This document shows, piece by piece, positions 49,444-57,980 of a stretch of DNA of 60,000 nt (its first letter is position 1; every line of letters begins with the position of its first letter). Position numbers and translations under genes: made by a program. The notes below the pieces were generated by a model. That model was not told the DNA's origin. It worked only from the letters and a program-made list of their open reading frames with translations, and did not search any database. This stretch comes from Peribacillus asahii (GTDB lineage Bacteria > Bacillota > Bacilli > Bacillales > DSM-1321), in NCBI RefSeq assembly GCF_004006295.1, contig NZ_CP026095.1, positions 92,501-152,500 on the forward strand, written 5' to 3'.

Positions 49444-49630
49444 GCATTGAGTGTTACGATGGCTGGTGTACCTGCTTTGCAGGAGCCTTCTCGTCTAGCT
49501 CAAGTACCCCTTCCCACTTTAATCAATAAAGTGTATATAAGATTAATCTATTTGTCGAAATAGATTGTAAAACCAAGCTGCTCTTAATTTACCGAAAGAT
49601 ATTTCGGTGGAAGGGGTGCAGCGTTTTTTT
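49444..49630 (+). promoter_or_regulatory. Structured leader RNA with terminator before ecfA1
   Basis: Helices read by eye: GGCT/AGCC with CCTGC/GCAGG (49461-49487); ACCCCTTCC (49506-49514) with GGAAGGGGT (49609-49617), nine perfect pairs enclosing CACTTTA/TAAAGTG (49515-49533), AATCTATTT/AAATAGATT (49545-49566) and ACCGAAA/TTTCGGT (49591-49608). GCTGC (49577-49581) can alternatively pair with GCAGC (49618-49622) directly before T7 (49624-49630), forming a terminator. The two long-range pairings would compete. This looks like a conditional terminator; I do not recognise the class. A small inserted inverted-repeat element is the main alternative. Confidence 0.6.
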
Positions 49631-49707
49631 ATATTCAAAATTAATACTTTTATTTGCAATTGGGTTGAGCTAAGTGTAGACGTAGTTTGAGGGGAAGGAG
49701 GGCCACA

Positions 49708-50547
49708 ATGAGAAAGAAACTGGTTTCCTTAGAGAATATTAAGTTCAAATATGAGGGACAAAAGAACTTTGCTTTAAATGATGTATCGTTTGATATATAT
49801 GAGGGCGAATGGTTGGCGATTGTTGGTCATAACGGATCCGGAAAGTCAACATTAGCAAAATTATTAAACGGCCTTCAATTTGCACAGACTGGGACAATTA
49901 CAGTGAATGATAAAGTGTTAACAGAAGAAACAGTGTGGGATGTGCGTAGGCAAATCGGCATGGTGTTTCAAAATCCTGATAATCAGTTTGTAGGTACCAC
50001 TGTTCAAGATGATGTGGCTTTTGGTTTAGAAAATGTCGGTGTCCCCCAAGAAGTGATGGTGGAGCGTGTGCAAAACGCGTTATCGAAGGTGAAAATGAGT
50101 AAATTTCTCAATCAAGAGCCGCACCATCTTTCTGGCGGACAGAAGCAAAGAATCGCGATTGCAGGAGTGGTAGCACTGCAGCCCAATATTATTATTTTGG
50201 ATGAAGCGACTTCGATGCTTGATCCAAGAGGACGTGAAGAAGTATTGGAGACAGTAAGGGAATTGATGCAGGAGAAGGAACTTACTGTTATTTCTATTAC
50301 GCATGATCTAGAGGAAGCTGCGAAAGCGGATCGTATAATTGTCATGAATAAAGGACAATTATATCGAGAAGGCACGCCACGTGATATTTTTAAAATGGAA
50401 AAGGAGCTTATTGAGCTAGGCCTTGATATTCCGTTTTCTATTAAACTAAGCAAAGCTTTACAAAAGAATGGCGTAGCGATTGACTATGGGCATTTGACAG
50501 AGGAAGAGTTGGTGAAGGATTTATGCGAATTACACTCGAAGATGTAG
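49708..50547 (+). CDS. ecfA1: EcfA1, ATPase of the energy-coupling factor transporter
   Basis: A 279-residue ABC ATPase of the shared ECF module that powers vitamin and metal uptake by exchangeable S subunits. Walker [11 protein letters not shown]-loop [12 protein letters not shown], signature LSGGQKQR and Walker [10 protein letters not shown] are complete. ATG 49708 follows AAGGAGGG. It overlaps ecfA2 by 25 bases. B. subtilis names: ybxA, cbiO1. Confidence 0.96.
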   Translation: MRKKLVSLENIKFKYEGQKNFALNDVSFDIYEGEWLAIVGHNGSGKSTLAKLLNGLQFAQTGTITVNDKVLTEETVWDVRRQIGMVFQNPDNQFVGTTVQDDVAFGLENVGVPQEVMVERVQNALSKVKMSKFLNQEPHHLSGGQKQRIAIAGVVALQPNIIILDEATSMLDPRGREEVLETVRELMQEKELTVISITHDLEEAAKADRIIVMNKGQLYREGTPRDIFKMEKELIELGLDIPFSIKLSKALQKNGVAIDYGHLTEEELVKDLCELHSKM

Positions 50548-51389
50548 AATATCGCTATCAAGCGAATACTCCGTTTGAGCATCTTGCTTTGCATGATGTG
50601 AATCTTTCTATTGATTCGGGCTCATATACGGCTATTATTGGACATACTGGTTCCGGAAAATCAACGCTTCTTCAGCATTTGAATGCGCTATTAAAGCCTA
50701 CTAAAGGGCGGATTATCATTGGAGATCGAACAATTGAAGCGGGGCGTAAAGAGAAACAATTACGTTCGATTCGTCAAAAAGTAGGGATTGTGTTTCAATT
50801 TCCTGAGCATCAATTGTTTGATGAAACGGTGGAGAAGGATATTTGTTTTGGACCGATGAATTTTGGTGTGTCGGAAGCGGATGCCAAAGTACTTGCCCGA
50901 AAGGCGATTCAGCACGTAGGCTTAGCAGAAGATATTTTAGAGAAGTCACCGTTTGATTTATCAGGAGGACAAATGAGACGTGTGGCCATTGCAGGTGTGC
51001 TTGCGATGGAACCGGATGTACTCGTTTTAGATGAGCCAACGGCAGGGCTTGATCCACGTGGTCGCAAAGAAATTATGGACATGTTTTATGACTTGCATAA
51101 AAAGCGAGGCATTTCGACGATACTTGTAACACATAGTATGGAAGATGCGGCGAAGTATGCTGATGAAATCGTGATTATGCATCAAGGGTCTGTCTTTAAA
51201 AAAGGCTCCCCGCAAGAAATTTTTTCAGATCCTGTGCAATTGCTTGAATTAGGCCTAGATGTGCCTGATACGGTGCGCTTTCAATTGAAGCTGCAAAAAG
51301 AGCTCGGTGTTCGTTTTGATAAGCCTTGTTTAAATATTGATGATTTAGCAATTGAAATAGATAAAGCAATGAAAAGAGGGAACCGCTAA
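50523..51389 (+). CDS. ecfA2: EcfA2, ATPase of the energy-coupling factor transporter
   Basis: A 288-residue partner ATPase. Walker [26 protein letters not shown], signature LSGGQMRR and Walker [14 protein letters not shown] are complete; the C-terminal extension (about 240-288) typical of ECF ATPases is present. Start ATG 50523 lies inside ecfA1, and its end shares one base with ecfT, so the three are translationally linked. Confidence 0.96.
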   Translation: MRITLEDVEYRYQANTPFEHLALHDVNLSIDSGSYTAIIGHTGSGKSTLLQHLNALLKPTKGRIIIGDRTIEAGRKEKQLRSIRQKVGIVFQFPEHQLFDETVEKDICFGPMNFGVSEADAKVLARKAIQHVGLAEDILEKSPFDLSGGQMRRVAIAGVLAMEPDVLVLDEPTAGLDPRGRKEIMDMFYDLHKKRGISTILVTHSMEDAAKYADEIVIMHQGSVFKKGSPQEIFSDPVQLLELGLDVPDTVRFQLKLQKELGVRFDKPCLNIDDLAIEIDKAMKRGNR

Positions 51390-52186
51390 TGCTAGATAAA
51401 ATGATTTTCGGGCGTTATGTTCCGGCGAACTCTGTGATGCATAGAATGGACCCGCGTGCAAAGCTCTTGCTCGTTTTCTTTTTTGTATGTATCGTTTTTT
51501 TGGCTAATAATCTAGTAACATATAGCCTTCTTGGTTTAGTTACGCTAGGGATTATCTTACTCTCAAAAATTAAGATTCGTTTCTTAATTAGTGGGTTAAA
51601 GCCGGTTTTGTTATTAATTATCTTTACGTTCCTAGTTCATATCTTGTTTACAAAAGAAGGCGAAGTGCTGTATCGACTGGGCTGGCTGGAAATTTATGAA
51701 GGCGGCTTGCGACAAGGGATATTTATCTCTTTGCGTTTTACATTTTTGATTTTGGTAACGTCTTTATTAACGTTAACGACTACTCCTATTTCGATTACAG
51801 ATGGAATGGAGGAATTGTTAAATCCATTGAAAAAATGGAAGGTACCTGTGCATGAGTTGGCGTTAATGATGTCCATTGCTCTCCGCTTTATTCCAACTTT
51901 GATGGAAGAAACGGATAAAATTATGAAAGCACAAATTGCTAGAGGAGTCGATTTTTCTTCTGGGCCGATTAAGAATCGTATTAAAGCGATTGTTCCCCTG
52001 TTAGTACCCTTGTTTGTTAGTGCTTTTAAGCGGGCTGAGGAATTGGCAACAGCGATGGAAGCACGCGGCTACCAAGGCGGAGAAGGGCGAACGAAATATC
52101 GCCAGCTTCACTGGGGTATGATAGATAGTTTGTGTATGATCGGGCTTGTCATTTTAACGGGTGTATTAGTTCTATTACGTTCATAA
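51389..52186 (+). CDS. ecfT: EcfT, transmembrane coupling subunit
   Basis: A 265-residue membrane protein with about five to six helices and two coupling motifs, A-R-G in IARGVDF and in MEARGYQGG, which dock into the two ATPase grooves. MDPRAKLLLVFFFV near residue 25 is a family hallmark. The start overlaps the ecfA2 stop. S subunits are not encoded here, as in other group II systems. Confidence 0.95.
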   Translation: MLDKMIFGRYVPANSVMHRMDPRAKLLLVFFFVCIVFLANNLVTYSLLGLVTLGIILLSKIKIRFLISGLKPVLLLIIFTFLVHILFTKEGEVLYRLGWLEIYEGGLRQGIFISLRFTFLILVTSLLTLTTTPISITDGMEELLNPLKKWKVPVHELALMMSIALRFIPTLMEETDKIMKAQIARGVDFSSGPIKNRIKAIVPLLVPLFVSAFKRAEELATAMEARGYQGGEGRTKYRQLHWGMIDSLCMIGLVILTGVLVLLRS

Positions 52187-52199
52187 GAGGGAAAAAATA

Positions 52200-52946
52200 A
52201 TGCCAAGATATAAATGTATTATTTCGTATGATGGTACAGCGTTTGCAGGCTATCAGGTGCAGCCGGAAAAACGAACGGTTCAAAGTGAGCTTGAGGCGGC
52301 ACTTGGAAAAATGCATAAGGGTACGCATGTAAAAGTAACGGCATCAGGAAGAACAGATGCTGGGGTGCACGCCAAAGGACAGGTTATTCACTTTGACTCT
52401 ACGAATGCTTTGCCTGCTGAAAACTGGCAGAAGGCGCTCAATGCCTTATTACCGAACGATATCGTCGTATTAGCGGTTGAGCAGGTCGCTGATGACTTTC
52501 ATGCACGATTTAATCCAATCGGCAAGGAATACCGTTATAGGGTGGAACGCAGTCCGCTGCGTGATCCATTTCAACGTCACTATGCGTATCATTATACACA
52601 TCCATTGGATTTGGAGGCAATGAGAGAAGCTGCTTCATATCTAGTAGGTACACATGATTTTACGAGTTTTTGTGCCTCGAATACGAGTGTTGTCGATAAA
52701 GTTCGAACGATTCATGAGATTGAAGTGAAGGAGCAAGGCGATTCGCTGGTGTTTCGCTTTTTCGGCACGGGATTTTTATATAATATGGTTCGAATTCTTG
52801 TTGGCACATTGCTTGAGGTCGGAAGCGGCAAGAAGCAGGCGACTGATTTGCCGCATATTTTAGCCAAGTGTGATCGTCAGGCTGCTGGGAAGACAGCACC
52901 AGGTCATGGGCTATATTTATGGGAAGTATACTATCCCGAAAATTAA
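52200..52946 (+). CDS. truA: tRNA pseudouridine(38-40) synthase
   Basis: A 248-residue enzyme that modifies the anticodon arm of many tRNAs. Catalytic aspartate in SGRTDAGVHAKGQV near residue 53 and FxFxGxGFLYNMVRI-type RFFGTGFLYNMVRILVGT are present. It begins 14 bp after ecfT with GAGGGAAAAA, and ends the transcription unit; no clear terminator follows, only A/T-rich sequence. Confidence 0.97.
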   Translation: MPRYKCIISYDGTAFAGYQVQPEKRTVQSELEAALGKMHKGTHVKVTASGRTDAGVHAKGQVIHFDSTNALPAENWQKALNALLPNDIVVLAVEQVADDFHARFNPIGKEYRYRVERSPLRDPFQRHYAYHYTHPLDLEAMREAASYLVGTHDFTSFCASNTSVVDKVRTIHEIEVKEQGDSLVFRFFGTGFLYNMVRILVGTLLEVGSGKKQATDLPHILAKCDRQAAGKTAPGHGLYLWEVYYPEN

Positions 52947-53039
52947 TTTTTTTTACTAATTTTGATGATTTCTTCTAGAAATGGCTTCATAAAGGGATTT
53001 GTTATTCACCAAGACAACTAGCCCTGGTGTAACATTCGC

Positions 53040-53068
53040 TTGACAAGGCTTCTGGAAGAGTTTAATAT
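53040..53068 (+). promoter_or_regulatory. Promoter of rplM-rpsI
   Basis: TTGACA at 53040-53045, 17-bp spacer, TAATAT at 53063-53068. Confidence 0.85.
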
Positions 53069-53074
53069 AATATG

Positions 53075-53150
53075 GTATGTATTTTAATCCCGCGATAAGC
53101 CCCGGAAGTTTATTGTGATGAAGATAAATATTAAAAATTTAACTGTTTTT
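53075..53150 (+). promoter_or_regulatory. Probable L13 leader
   Basis: The leader between the promoter and rplM has ATTTTAATCCCGCGATAAGCC with CCGGAAGTTTATTG; CGATAA (53093-53098) pairs with TTATTG (53110-53115). Bacillales rplM-rpsI operons carry an L13 leader in this place. No terminator is seen, so control would be at translation. Confidence 0.55.
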
Positions 53151-53162
53151 AGGAGGATAACC

Positions 53163-53600
53163 ATGCGTACGACATTTATGGCGAAAGCTAACGAAGTGGA
53201 ACGTAAATGGTATGTGATCGATGCTGAAGGTCAAACTTTAGGTCGTCTAGCTGCAGAAGTAGCTTCCATTCTACGTGGTAAACACAAACCAACATTTACA
53301 CCAAACGTTGATACTGGTGATCATGTAATTCTAATCAATGTAGAAAAAATCGAATTGACTGGTAAAAAATTAACTGACAAAATTTATTACCGTCACACTA
53401 TGCACCCAGGCGGTCTTAAAACAAGAACTGCTCTTGAGATGCGTACAAACTACCCAGAGAAAATGCTTGAACTAGCAATCAAAGGTATGCTTCCAAAGAA
53501 TTCTCTTGGTCGTCAACAATTCAAAAAATTACACGTATACGCTGGTCCAGAGCACAAACATGCTGCTCAACAACCAGAAGTATATGAATTACGCGGATAA
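53163..53600 (+). CDS. rplM: Ribosomal protein L13
   Basis: A 145-residue early-assembly 50S protein. [30 protein letters not shown] and the end LKVYAGxEHPHxAQQPE-equivalent [23 protein letters not shown] are clear. ATG 53163 follows AGGAGGATAACC; an upstream in-frame ATG at 53115 lies within the leader and is not used. Confidence 0.98.
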   Translation: MRTTFMAKANEVERKWYVIDAEGQTLGRLAAEVASILRGKHKPTFTPNVDTGDHVILINVEKIELTGKKLTDKIYYRHTMHPGGLKTRTALEMRTNYPEKMLELAIKGMLPKNSLGRQQFKKLHVYAGPEHKHAAQQPEVYELRG

Positions 53601-53620
53601 TTATTAAGGAGGTTACTATC

Positions 53621-54013
53621 TTGGCACAAGTTCAATATTATGGTACTGGTCGCCGTAAGAGCTCAGTTGCTCGTGTACGTTTAGTACCAGGCGAAGGTCG
53701 CATCGTAATCAACGGTCGTGACATTAATGAATACATCCCATTCGCAGCACTACGTTTAGTTGTTAACCAACCACTAGTTGCTACTGAAACTACTGGAAGC
53801 TACGACGTTCTTGTAAACGTTAGTGGTGGAGGATACACTGGTCAAGCTGGCGCAATCCGTCACGGTATCGCTCGTGCATTGCTTCAAGTAGATCCAGAAT
53901 TCCGTCCAGCTCTTAAATCTGCTGGATTATTAACACGTGACCCACGTATGAAAGAACGTAAAAAATACGGTCTTAAAGGTGCACGTCGTGCTCCTCAGTT
54001 CTCAAAACGTTAA
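53621..54013 (+). CDS. rpsI: Ribosomal protein S9
   Basis: A 130-residue 30S head protein whose C-terminal tail ([14 protein letters not shown]) touches P-site t[26 protein letters not shown] opens it. The start is TTG after AAGGAGG. Together with rplM it forms a two-gene operon ending in a terminator. Confidence 0.98.
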   Translation: MAQVQYYGTGRRKSSVARVRLVPGEGRIVINGRDINEYIPFAALRLVVNQPLVATETTGSYDVLVNVSGGGYTGQAGAIRHGIARALLQVDPEFRPALKSAGLLTRDPRMKERKKYGLKGARRAPQFSKR

Positions 54014-54025
54014 TTTTACGTTTCA

Positions 54026-54060
54026 AGGCTCTCAACCAATTTGGTTGGGGGTCTTTTTTA
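54026..54060 (+). terminator. Terminator after rpsI
   Basis: CTCAACC (54031-54037) pairs with GGTTGGG (54043-54049), extended by GG/TC pairs, then GTC and T6. Confidence 0.85.
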
Positions 54061-54390
54061 TGCCTCAAAAGTACTTTTGACCGTATTTTGACTTGTTAGG
54101 GGTAAAAGGTGTAAATGCTATATGTACCAACTTGCCAAGTTTGCCTGTACTCAGGTTGTGTTAAGAGTAAGGGGGAGTAAGTAGCTAGAGTGAATCCGTA
54201 ACCAGGTTTAGTTCAACAGAAAAAACGGGGTAAGTCTGAACTGAGGTTTTTAAGTGGATGTATACAGTGGGCAATTAGTACAATCGACGCGAAGATGTAG
54301 CAGTAAGTATCAATAATAATGAAAAAGGCAAGGAATTCTAATACTCCTTACCTTCTCTTTTCTCCTCAACCTGTTGCTGGTTGTAACACT
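54061..54390. other. Gene-free stretch between rpsI and the deacetylase gene
   Basis: No convincing coding frame. Two signals are visible: a perfect 16-bp palindrome TCAAAAGTACTTTTGA at 54065-54080, and a minus-strand terminator at 54321-54353. In B. subtilis the methyltransferase gene ybaJ lies hereabouts; no trace of it is recognisable in any frame I read. Confidence 0.5.
54321..54353 (-). terminator. Terminator of the deacetylase gene
   Basis: Read on the minus strand: AAGGTAAGGA, a 10-nt loop, TCCTTGCCTT and a T run. Ten pairs, one of them G-U. It lies about 40 bp after the stop of the minus-strand gene. Confidence 0.8.
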
Positions 54391-55482
54391 CTATCCTTGA
54401 CTTGCTAATAAGGATTGAACCGTTACAAATTTATATCCTTTTGCCCGTAGTTCATCAATGATTCCTGGGAGTGCCTCAACGCTTCCTTTTAATAGAGGAG
54501 TGTCAGACTGGAAGTTATGAAGCAACACAATACCTCCAGGTGAAGTATCACGGTGAATGATTTCCAAAATATCGTCTGCAGTTGCTCCACTCCAATCAAG
54601 TGTATCAACAGACCATAGAATATTTCTCATTCCAAGTTCATTAAACAGCTGCATATCTGCTTTCGTATAGGCCCCATAAGGCGGTCTAAATATATCGGGT
54701 CTTCTTCCAACAACTCTTTCTAGTTCTGCCTGTGTTAAGAGAATTTCTTTTCGAATTTTATCTGTCCAAATTTTTCTTGTATTAAAATGAGAATATGTGT
54801 GATTTGCAATGGCATGTCCTTCATTTACCATTCTTTTTACCTCATTAGGATATGCCCTAGCTTGTTTTCCCATTATAAAAAAGGTCGCCTTAACATTCTT
54901 TTCTTTTAAAATGTCTAGAATTTGAGGTGTATAAACATTATCTGGCCCGTCATCATATGTCAAGGCAACAAGCTTTTCTGTAGTATTAAGCTGCTTAATA
55001 TTATTTGTCTTAACAGAGAAATTAGTCTGAATAAAGGTTCGGGAAATATGTGGATCATACCTTACTTCCATTCCCAATTTTTGTGCAACCGTAACAATTG
55101 GTACATAAGGTTCTCCTTCTAACTCAATCGTCTCTGTTGGCAAAGGAGACCGTTTCCATACACCTCCAACATAGTCATCAGTAAATCTTTTCCCTACAGG
55201 TAATGCAAACAGTGTTTTTTTCAATTTAAATACTACGGACTGATACTTTTCATCCCAATCAACATACACCCCGGTATTTTTAAGGAAAAGGGCAGGTACG
55301 AGTAAGTGGCCTTCTCTCATCGTATATTTGGTGGTGATAGGCTCCCCATCTATGAAAATGGATGCTTCAGGCAGCATGGATTCACTCGCACTTGCATGAT
55401 TAGTGATAGAATAAAGAAAAAAAGACAAGGTCACGCAGGTAAAACTGATTAGAAATCTAAAAAAAATCCTTTTCCTCTTCAA
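54391..55482 (-). CDS. Secreted polysaccharide deacetylase with stalk domain
   Basis: A 363-residue exported NodB-family deacetylase. A signal peptide or N-terminal anchor (about 1-32) is followed by a copper-amine-oxidase-N-like stalk domain (about 40-155) and the catalytic domain (about 168-360). Motifs: TYDDGPD 175-181 (catalytic and metal Asp), HTYSH 228-232 (metal His), RPPYGA 266-271, DTLDW 293-297 and LLHNF 320-324 (catalytic His). Likely substrate is cell-wall peptidoglycan or another acetylated glycan. The start is TTG with AAAGGAG. It is unlike the shorter PdaB next to kbaA in B. subtilis, so I give no symbol. Confidence 0.9.
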   Translation of the reverse strand: MKRKRIFFRFLISFTCVTLSFFLYSITNHASASESMLPEASIFIDGEPITTKYTMREGHLLVPALFLKNTGVYVDWDEKYQSVVFKLKKTLFALPVGKRFTDDYVGGVWKRSPLPTETIELEGEPYVPIVTVAQKLGMEVRYDPHISRTFIQTNFSVKTNNIKQLNTTEKLVALTYDDGPDNVYTPQILDILKEKNVKATFFIMGKQARAYPNEVKRMVNEGHAIANHTYSHFNTRKIWTDKIRKEILLTQAELERVVGRRPDIFRPPYGAYTKADMQLFNELGMRNILWSVDTLDWSGATADDILEIIHRDTSPGGIVLLHNFQSDTPLLKGSVEALPGIIDELRAKGYKFVTVQSLLASQG

Positions 55483-55577
55483 TTTGATGTCTCCTTTATT
55501 TTAATTTTCCATTTTAGGTTTCCCTTTCTATGTAGTATTACAACCAAGAAATATTCCCCAATGGAGGCTGATGGGGA

Positions 55578-55608
55578 GAAAGAAAAAAGCCCGATAAATC
55601 AGGCTTTC
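55578..55608 (-). terminator. Minus-strand terminator with no intact gene before it
   Basis: On the minus strand AGCCTGAT, a 2-nt loop, ATCGGGCT, then T6. It lies immediately after the stop of the fragment at 55607-55768, suggesting that fragment was once the end of a gene. Confidence 0.65.
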
Positions 55609-55768
55609 AGTAAATCGTTTTATTCGGTTTTAATATCTCTTCACCCTCAGTTGAGAGATTAGGTTTAGTAGCGATATTATGAAAAGTTGTCGAATGTATG
55701 CCATTTTCGCCAATATTGTTAATGAAATGATTTTTGGCTAAGCAGCTGGTCGTTCTTGACTTACGGGG
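55607..55768 (-). pseudogene. Possible 3' remnant of an unidentified gene
   Basis: A minus-strand open frame of 53 codons without ATG, GTG or TTG start, ending in NIATKPNLSTEGEEILKPNK plus TIY and a TGA, with a terminator directly behind it. The composition looks protein-like and has no low-complexity bias. A stop codon (TAA) lies just upstream in frame. I do not recognise the family; it may also be chance. Confidence 0.3.
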
Positions 55769-55860
55769 TTAAATACGGAGTAAATATTTGATTACTATGC
55801 GCATTGGCCCATTCATTTGAATATACTTTACATAACCCCTTAATGGTGGAGAGGTTACAA

Positions 55861-56541
55861 ATGGATAACGAATTGAAAGAATCAATTGATTTAAATCTAA
55901 CGAATAATCAATTTAAGGAAGTTTTTGGTGCAGCGGTGGTAGCTATCGGAACCATTCTTTCTGCTATTGGAAATACGCCATTGAAATTTTTAAACGATGA
56001 TTTTCGAGAAAATTTAGATTTGTACGGAAATACCTTGCAGGCAACAGGGAATGCCCTACAAGCTGATGGGGCAGGAGGAGTATCTCTTGGGGCGGTCGGA
56101 AGTGAGATTCAGGCAATGGGGAATAGTACAGTAATTATGGGACTGCTTATTGATTTTGAAAATGAAACAGAGGAAAAATTAATCATTACAGGAAACTGGA
56201 TGCAAGCCTTAGGCGGACTTGTGTCGTTTGCTGACGAGATTGAAGGAGATACAAGTGCAGGTCAGGTTTATAACATTATCGGGAATTTATTACAATCCAT
56301 AGGGAATTCCTTGCAAGCAATAGGTGGAATATATGATTTAGAAAAGAATAATGAAAAAGATGAAAAAAACTTTGAAAGTTATAGTTCCTATTTGACTTTT
56401 GAAAAAAACAACAGTGAAGATAAAAATGGTGAATCATTAACAGTTAGTGGGAGTTGGATTCAGGCTACGGGTTCTGTCCTATCTTTGATTGGACAAATAA
56501 AAGAGTGTGAAAGTGAACCATTTAAAAATGATTTTAATTAA
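55861..56541 (+). CDS. Repetitive glycine/glutamine-motif protein of unknown function
   Basis: A 226-residue protein. A nine-residue motif G-x-x-h-Q-(A/S)-x-G-(N/G/S) (h, hydrophobic) recurs: GTILSAIGN 30-38, GNTLQATGN 56-64, GNALQADGA 63-71, GSEIQAMGN 80-88, GNWMQALGG 111-119, GNLLQSIGN 141-149, GNSLQAIGG 148-156 and GSWIQATGS 197-205. Spacers are acidic. No signal peptide or clear membrane helix. It resembles the Bacillus 'DUF6944 repetitive protein' group by memory, which is unverified. ATG 55861 follows GGAGAGG with proper spacing. Flanked by a deacetylase (minus) and a DUF2521 gene. Confidence 0.8.
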   Translation: MDNELKESIDLNLTNNQFKEVFGAAVVAIGTILSAIGNTPLKFLNDDFRENLDLYGNTLQATGNALQADGAGGVSLGAVGSEIQAMGNSTVIMGLLIDFENETEEKLIITGNWMQALGGLVSFADEIEGDTSAGQVYNIIGNLLQSIGNSLQAIGGIYDLEKNNEKDEKNFESYSSYLTFEKNNSEDKNGESLTVSGSWIQATGSVLSLIGQIKECESEPFKNDFN

Positions 56542-56546
56542 AAAGC

Positions 56547-56586
56547 AATGACATCCAAGTTTTGTAGTTGGGTGTCATTAGTTTTT
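56547..56586 (+). terminator. Terminator after the repetitive protein gene
   Basis: AATGACATCCAA (56547-56558) pairs with TTGGGTGTCATT (56568-56579; one G-U), followed by AGTTTTT. It isolates the gene from ybaK. Confidence 0.88.
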
Positions 56587-56704
56587 AACGATGAAGTGAG
56601 TCATTAAATTTTCTATAAAAAAACAGGCATGTGTACAGAGGGGGAGTGAAAACTAGTTTTATCCTCGTTCTTTACGAGTGATTCGGAAAATGGGGGGGAC
56701 AATC

Positions 56705-57130
56705 GTGAATGTAATTATGGATTTACAGGAGCGGCAGAGAGAGAAGCAGATTAAGTATGAGCGGAGAATCCTTCGAGAACTATCGCTTGAACAGGTCAAA
56801 AAGCGTTTTGTACAGTACTTTGATAAAGGCTACATAGATGTGGTGGAGGAAGGGTGCTTAGATATCGCCATAGAAGCCTTTTTACTGGGAGCGCATTATA
56901 GCAAATTTGGTTATTATGGAGAGTCTGAAGAAGAGGTAAGGGCACGATGCTTTCAAGAGGAGAAGTATTTGGTTGATACGCTGTTTCATTTTATTCGCTA
57001 TTGGGGCAAGATTGGCTCAAATGAGAATTTTGAAGAGGGGCTCTATTATCGCTGTGAAGGATATGTAGAGGCTTGGTGGAAGGATGGATTTAAAACAGGG
57101 GAAAAGCGTCATAAAATGAAGCTGCACTGA
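56705..57130 (+). CDS. ybaK: YbaK-type protein (DUF2521)
   Basis: A 141-residue cytosolic protein conserved in spore-forming Bacilli at this position before cwlD. The hallmark is GCLDIAIEAFLLGAHYSKFGYYGESEEEV in the middle and WWKDGF near the end. Its function is unknown; no catalytic motif is visible. Start GTG 56705 is six bases after GGGGGGGA; ATG 56690 overlaps that site. It lies 72 bp before cwlD with no terminator between. Confidence 0.85.
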   Translation: MNVIMDLQERQREKQIKYERRILRELSLEQVKKRFVQYFDKGYIDVVEEGCLDIAIEAFLLGAHYSKFGYYGESEEEVRARCFQEEKYLVDTLFHFIRYWGKIGSNENFEEGLYYRCEGYVEAWWKDGFKTGEKRHKMKLH

Positions 57131-57202
57131 AGCTAGAATTTGTTCTAATTCCGTAGTTCGTCCCATATTTTTAATGTATAGGGGCAAATGGAAGGAGAGC
57201 AA

Positions 57203-57925
57203 ATGACAAGGAAGCTAAAGTATGGAGGATTTGCGTTAGGTATAGTCATTCTTTTTCTAATTGTGACAGTGAAGTTTGTGGAAGATGATTCATGGAACGC
57301 TTGGAATTTACCCTTATCTGGAAAAGTTATCGTGCTAGATGCAGGTCATGGCGGTATGGACGGGGGAGCGAATATAGGCAATGTAATGGAAAAAGATATT
57401 GCCCTAAACGTAACGTTAAAACTACGAGATTATTTGCAAGAACAAGGTGCATTAGTCATTTTGACAAGGGAAGATGACTCGGATTTAGCAGCGAAAGACA
57501 CGAAAGGGATTTATCTTCGTAAAAGTGAGGATTTACGCAAGCGAGTCGAGTTAATTAATGAATCAGAAGCGGACTTATTTCTCAGTATTCATTTAAATGC
57601 TTTCCCCTCAAAAAGCTCGAAAGGGGCACAGACTTTTTACACTAAGCGTTATGAAGAAAATGAACAGTTGGCAAAATTTATTCAGGCAGAAATTATTCGA
57701 AACTTGGAGAACACATCCCGCTATGCCAAAACGATTAACCGAGTATATTTAATGGACTACGCTAAGAAGCCAGGAGCACTTGTTGAGATTGGCTTTTTGT
57801 CAAATGCTGAAGAGAGGGAACGCTTAGTGAAAGAGGAGTACCAAGAGCAAATTGCAGCTTCGATTTATAAAGGAGTACTACGTTATTTAACTGAGGAAAA
57901 GATAACGGAAAAAGAAGAGCCTTAA
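57203..57925 (+). CDS. cwlD: CwlD, germination-specific N-acetylmuramoyl-L-alanine amidase
   Basis: A 240-residue Amidase_3 enzyme. An N-terminal membrane anchor (about 9-27) is followed by the zinc-amidase domain: H49 in DAGHGG, E63, H130 in HLNA and E195 in VEIGFLSN. In sporulation it removes stem peptides from cortex peptidoglycan so that PdaA can form muramic delta-lactam. ATG 57203 follows GGAAGGAGAGC; ATG 57188 lies just before that site. Followed at once by a terminator. Confidence 0.96.
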   Translation: MTRKLKYGGFALGIVILFLIVTVKFVEDDSWNAWNLPLSGKVIVLDAGHGGMDGGANIGNVMEKDIALNVTLKLRDYLQEQGALVILTREDDSDLAAKDTKGIYLRKSEDLRKRVELINESEADLFLSIHLNAFPSKSSKGAQTFYTKRYEENEQLAKFIQAEIIRNLENTSRYAKTINRVYLMDYAKKPGALVEIGFLSNAEERERLVKEEYQEQIAASIYKGVLRYLTEEKITEKEEP

Positions 57926-57946
57926 GGTGCAAAAAGGCTCTTTTTC
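57915..57946 (+). terminator. Terminator after cwlD
   Basis: AAGAGCCTT (57915-57923) pairs with AAGGCTCTT (57934-57942), then TTTC. The stem includes the cwlD stop. Confidence 0.88.
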
Positions 57947-57980
57947 TTGTTTTGAGTTTTGGCAATTAAGCATTTATTCT

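Noticed and set aside
49459..49563. A 34-codon frame (MAGVPALQEPSRLAQV...) before ecfA1
   Set aside because: No ribosome binding site; it runs through the hairpins of the structured leader.
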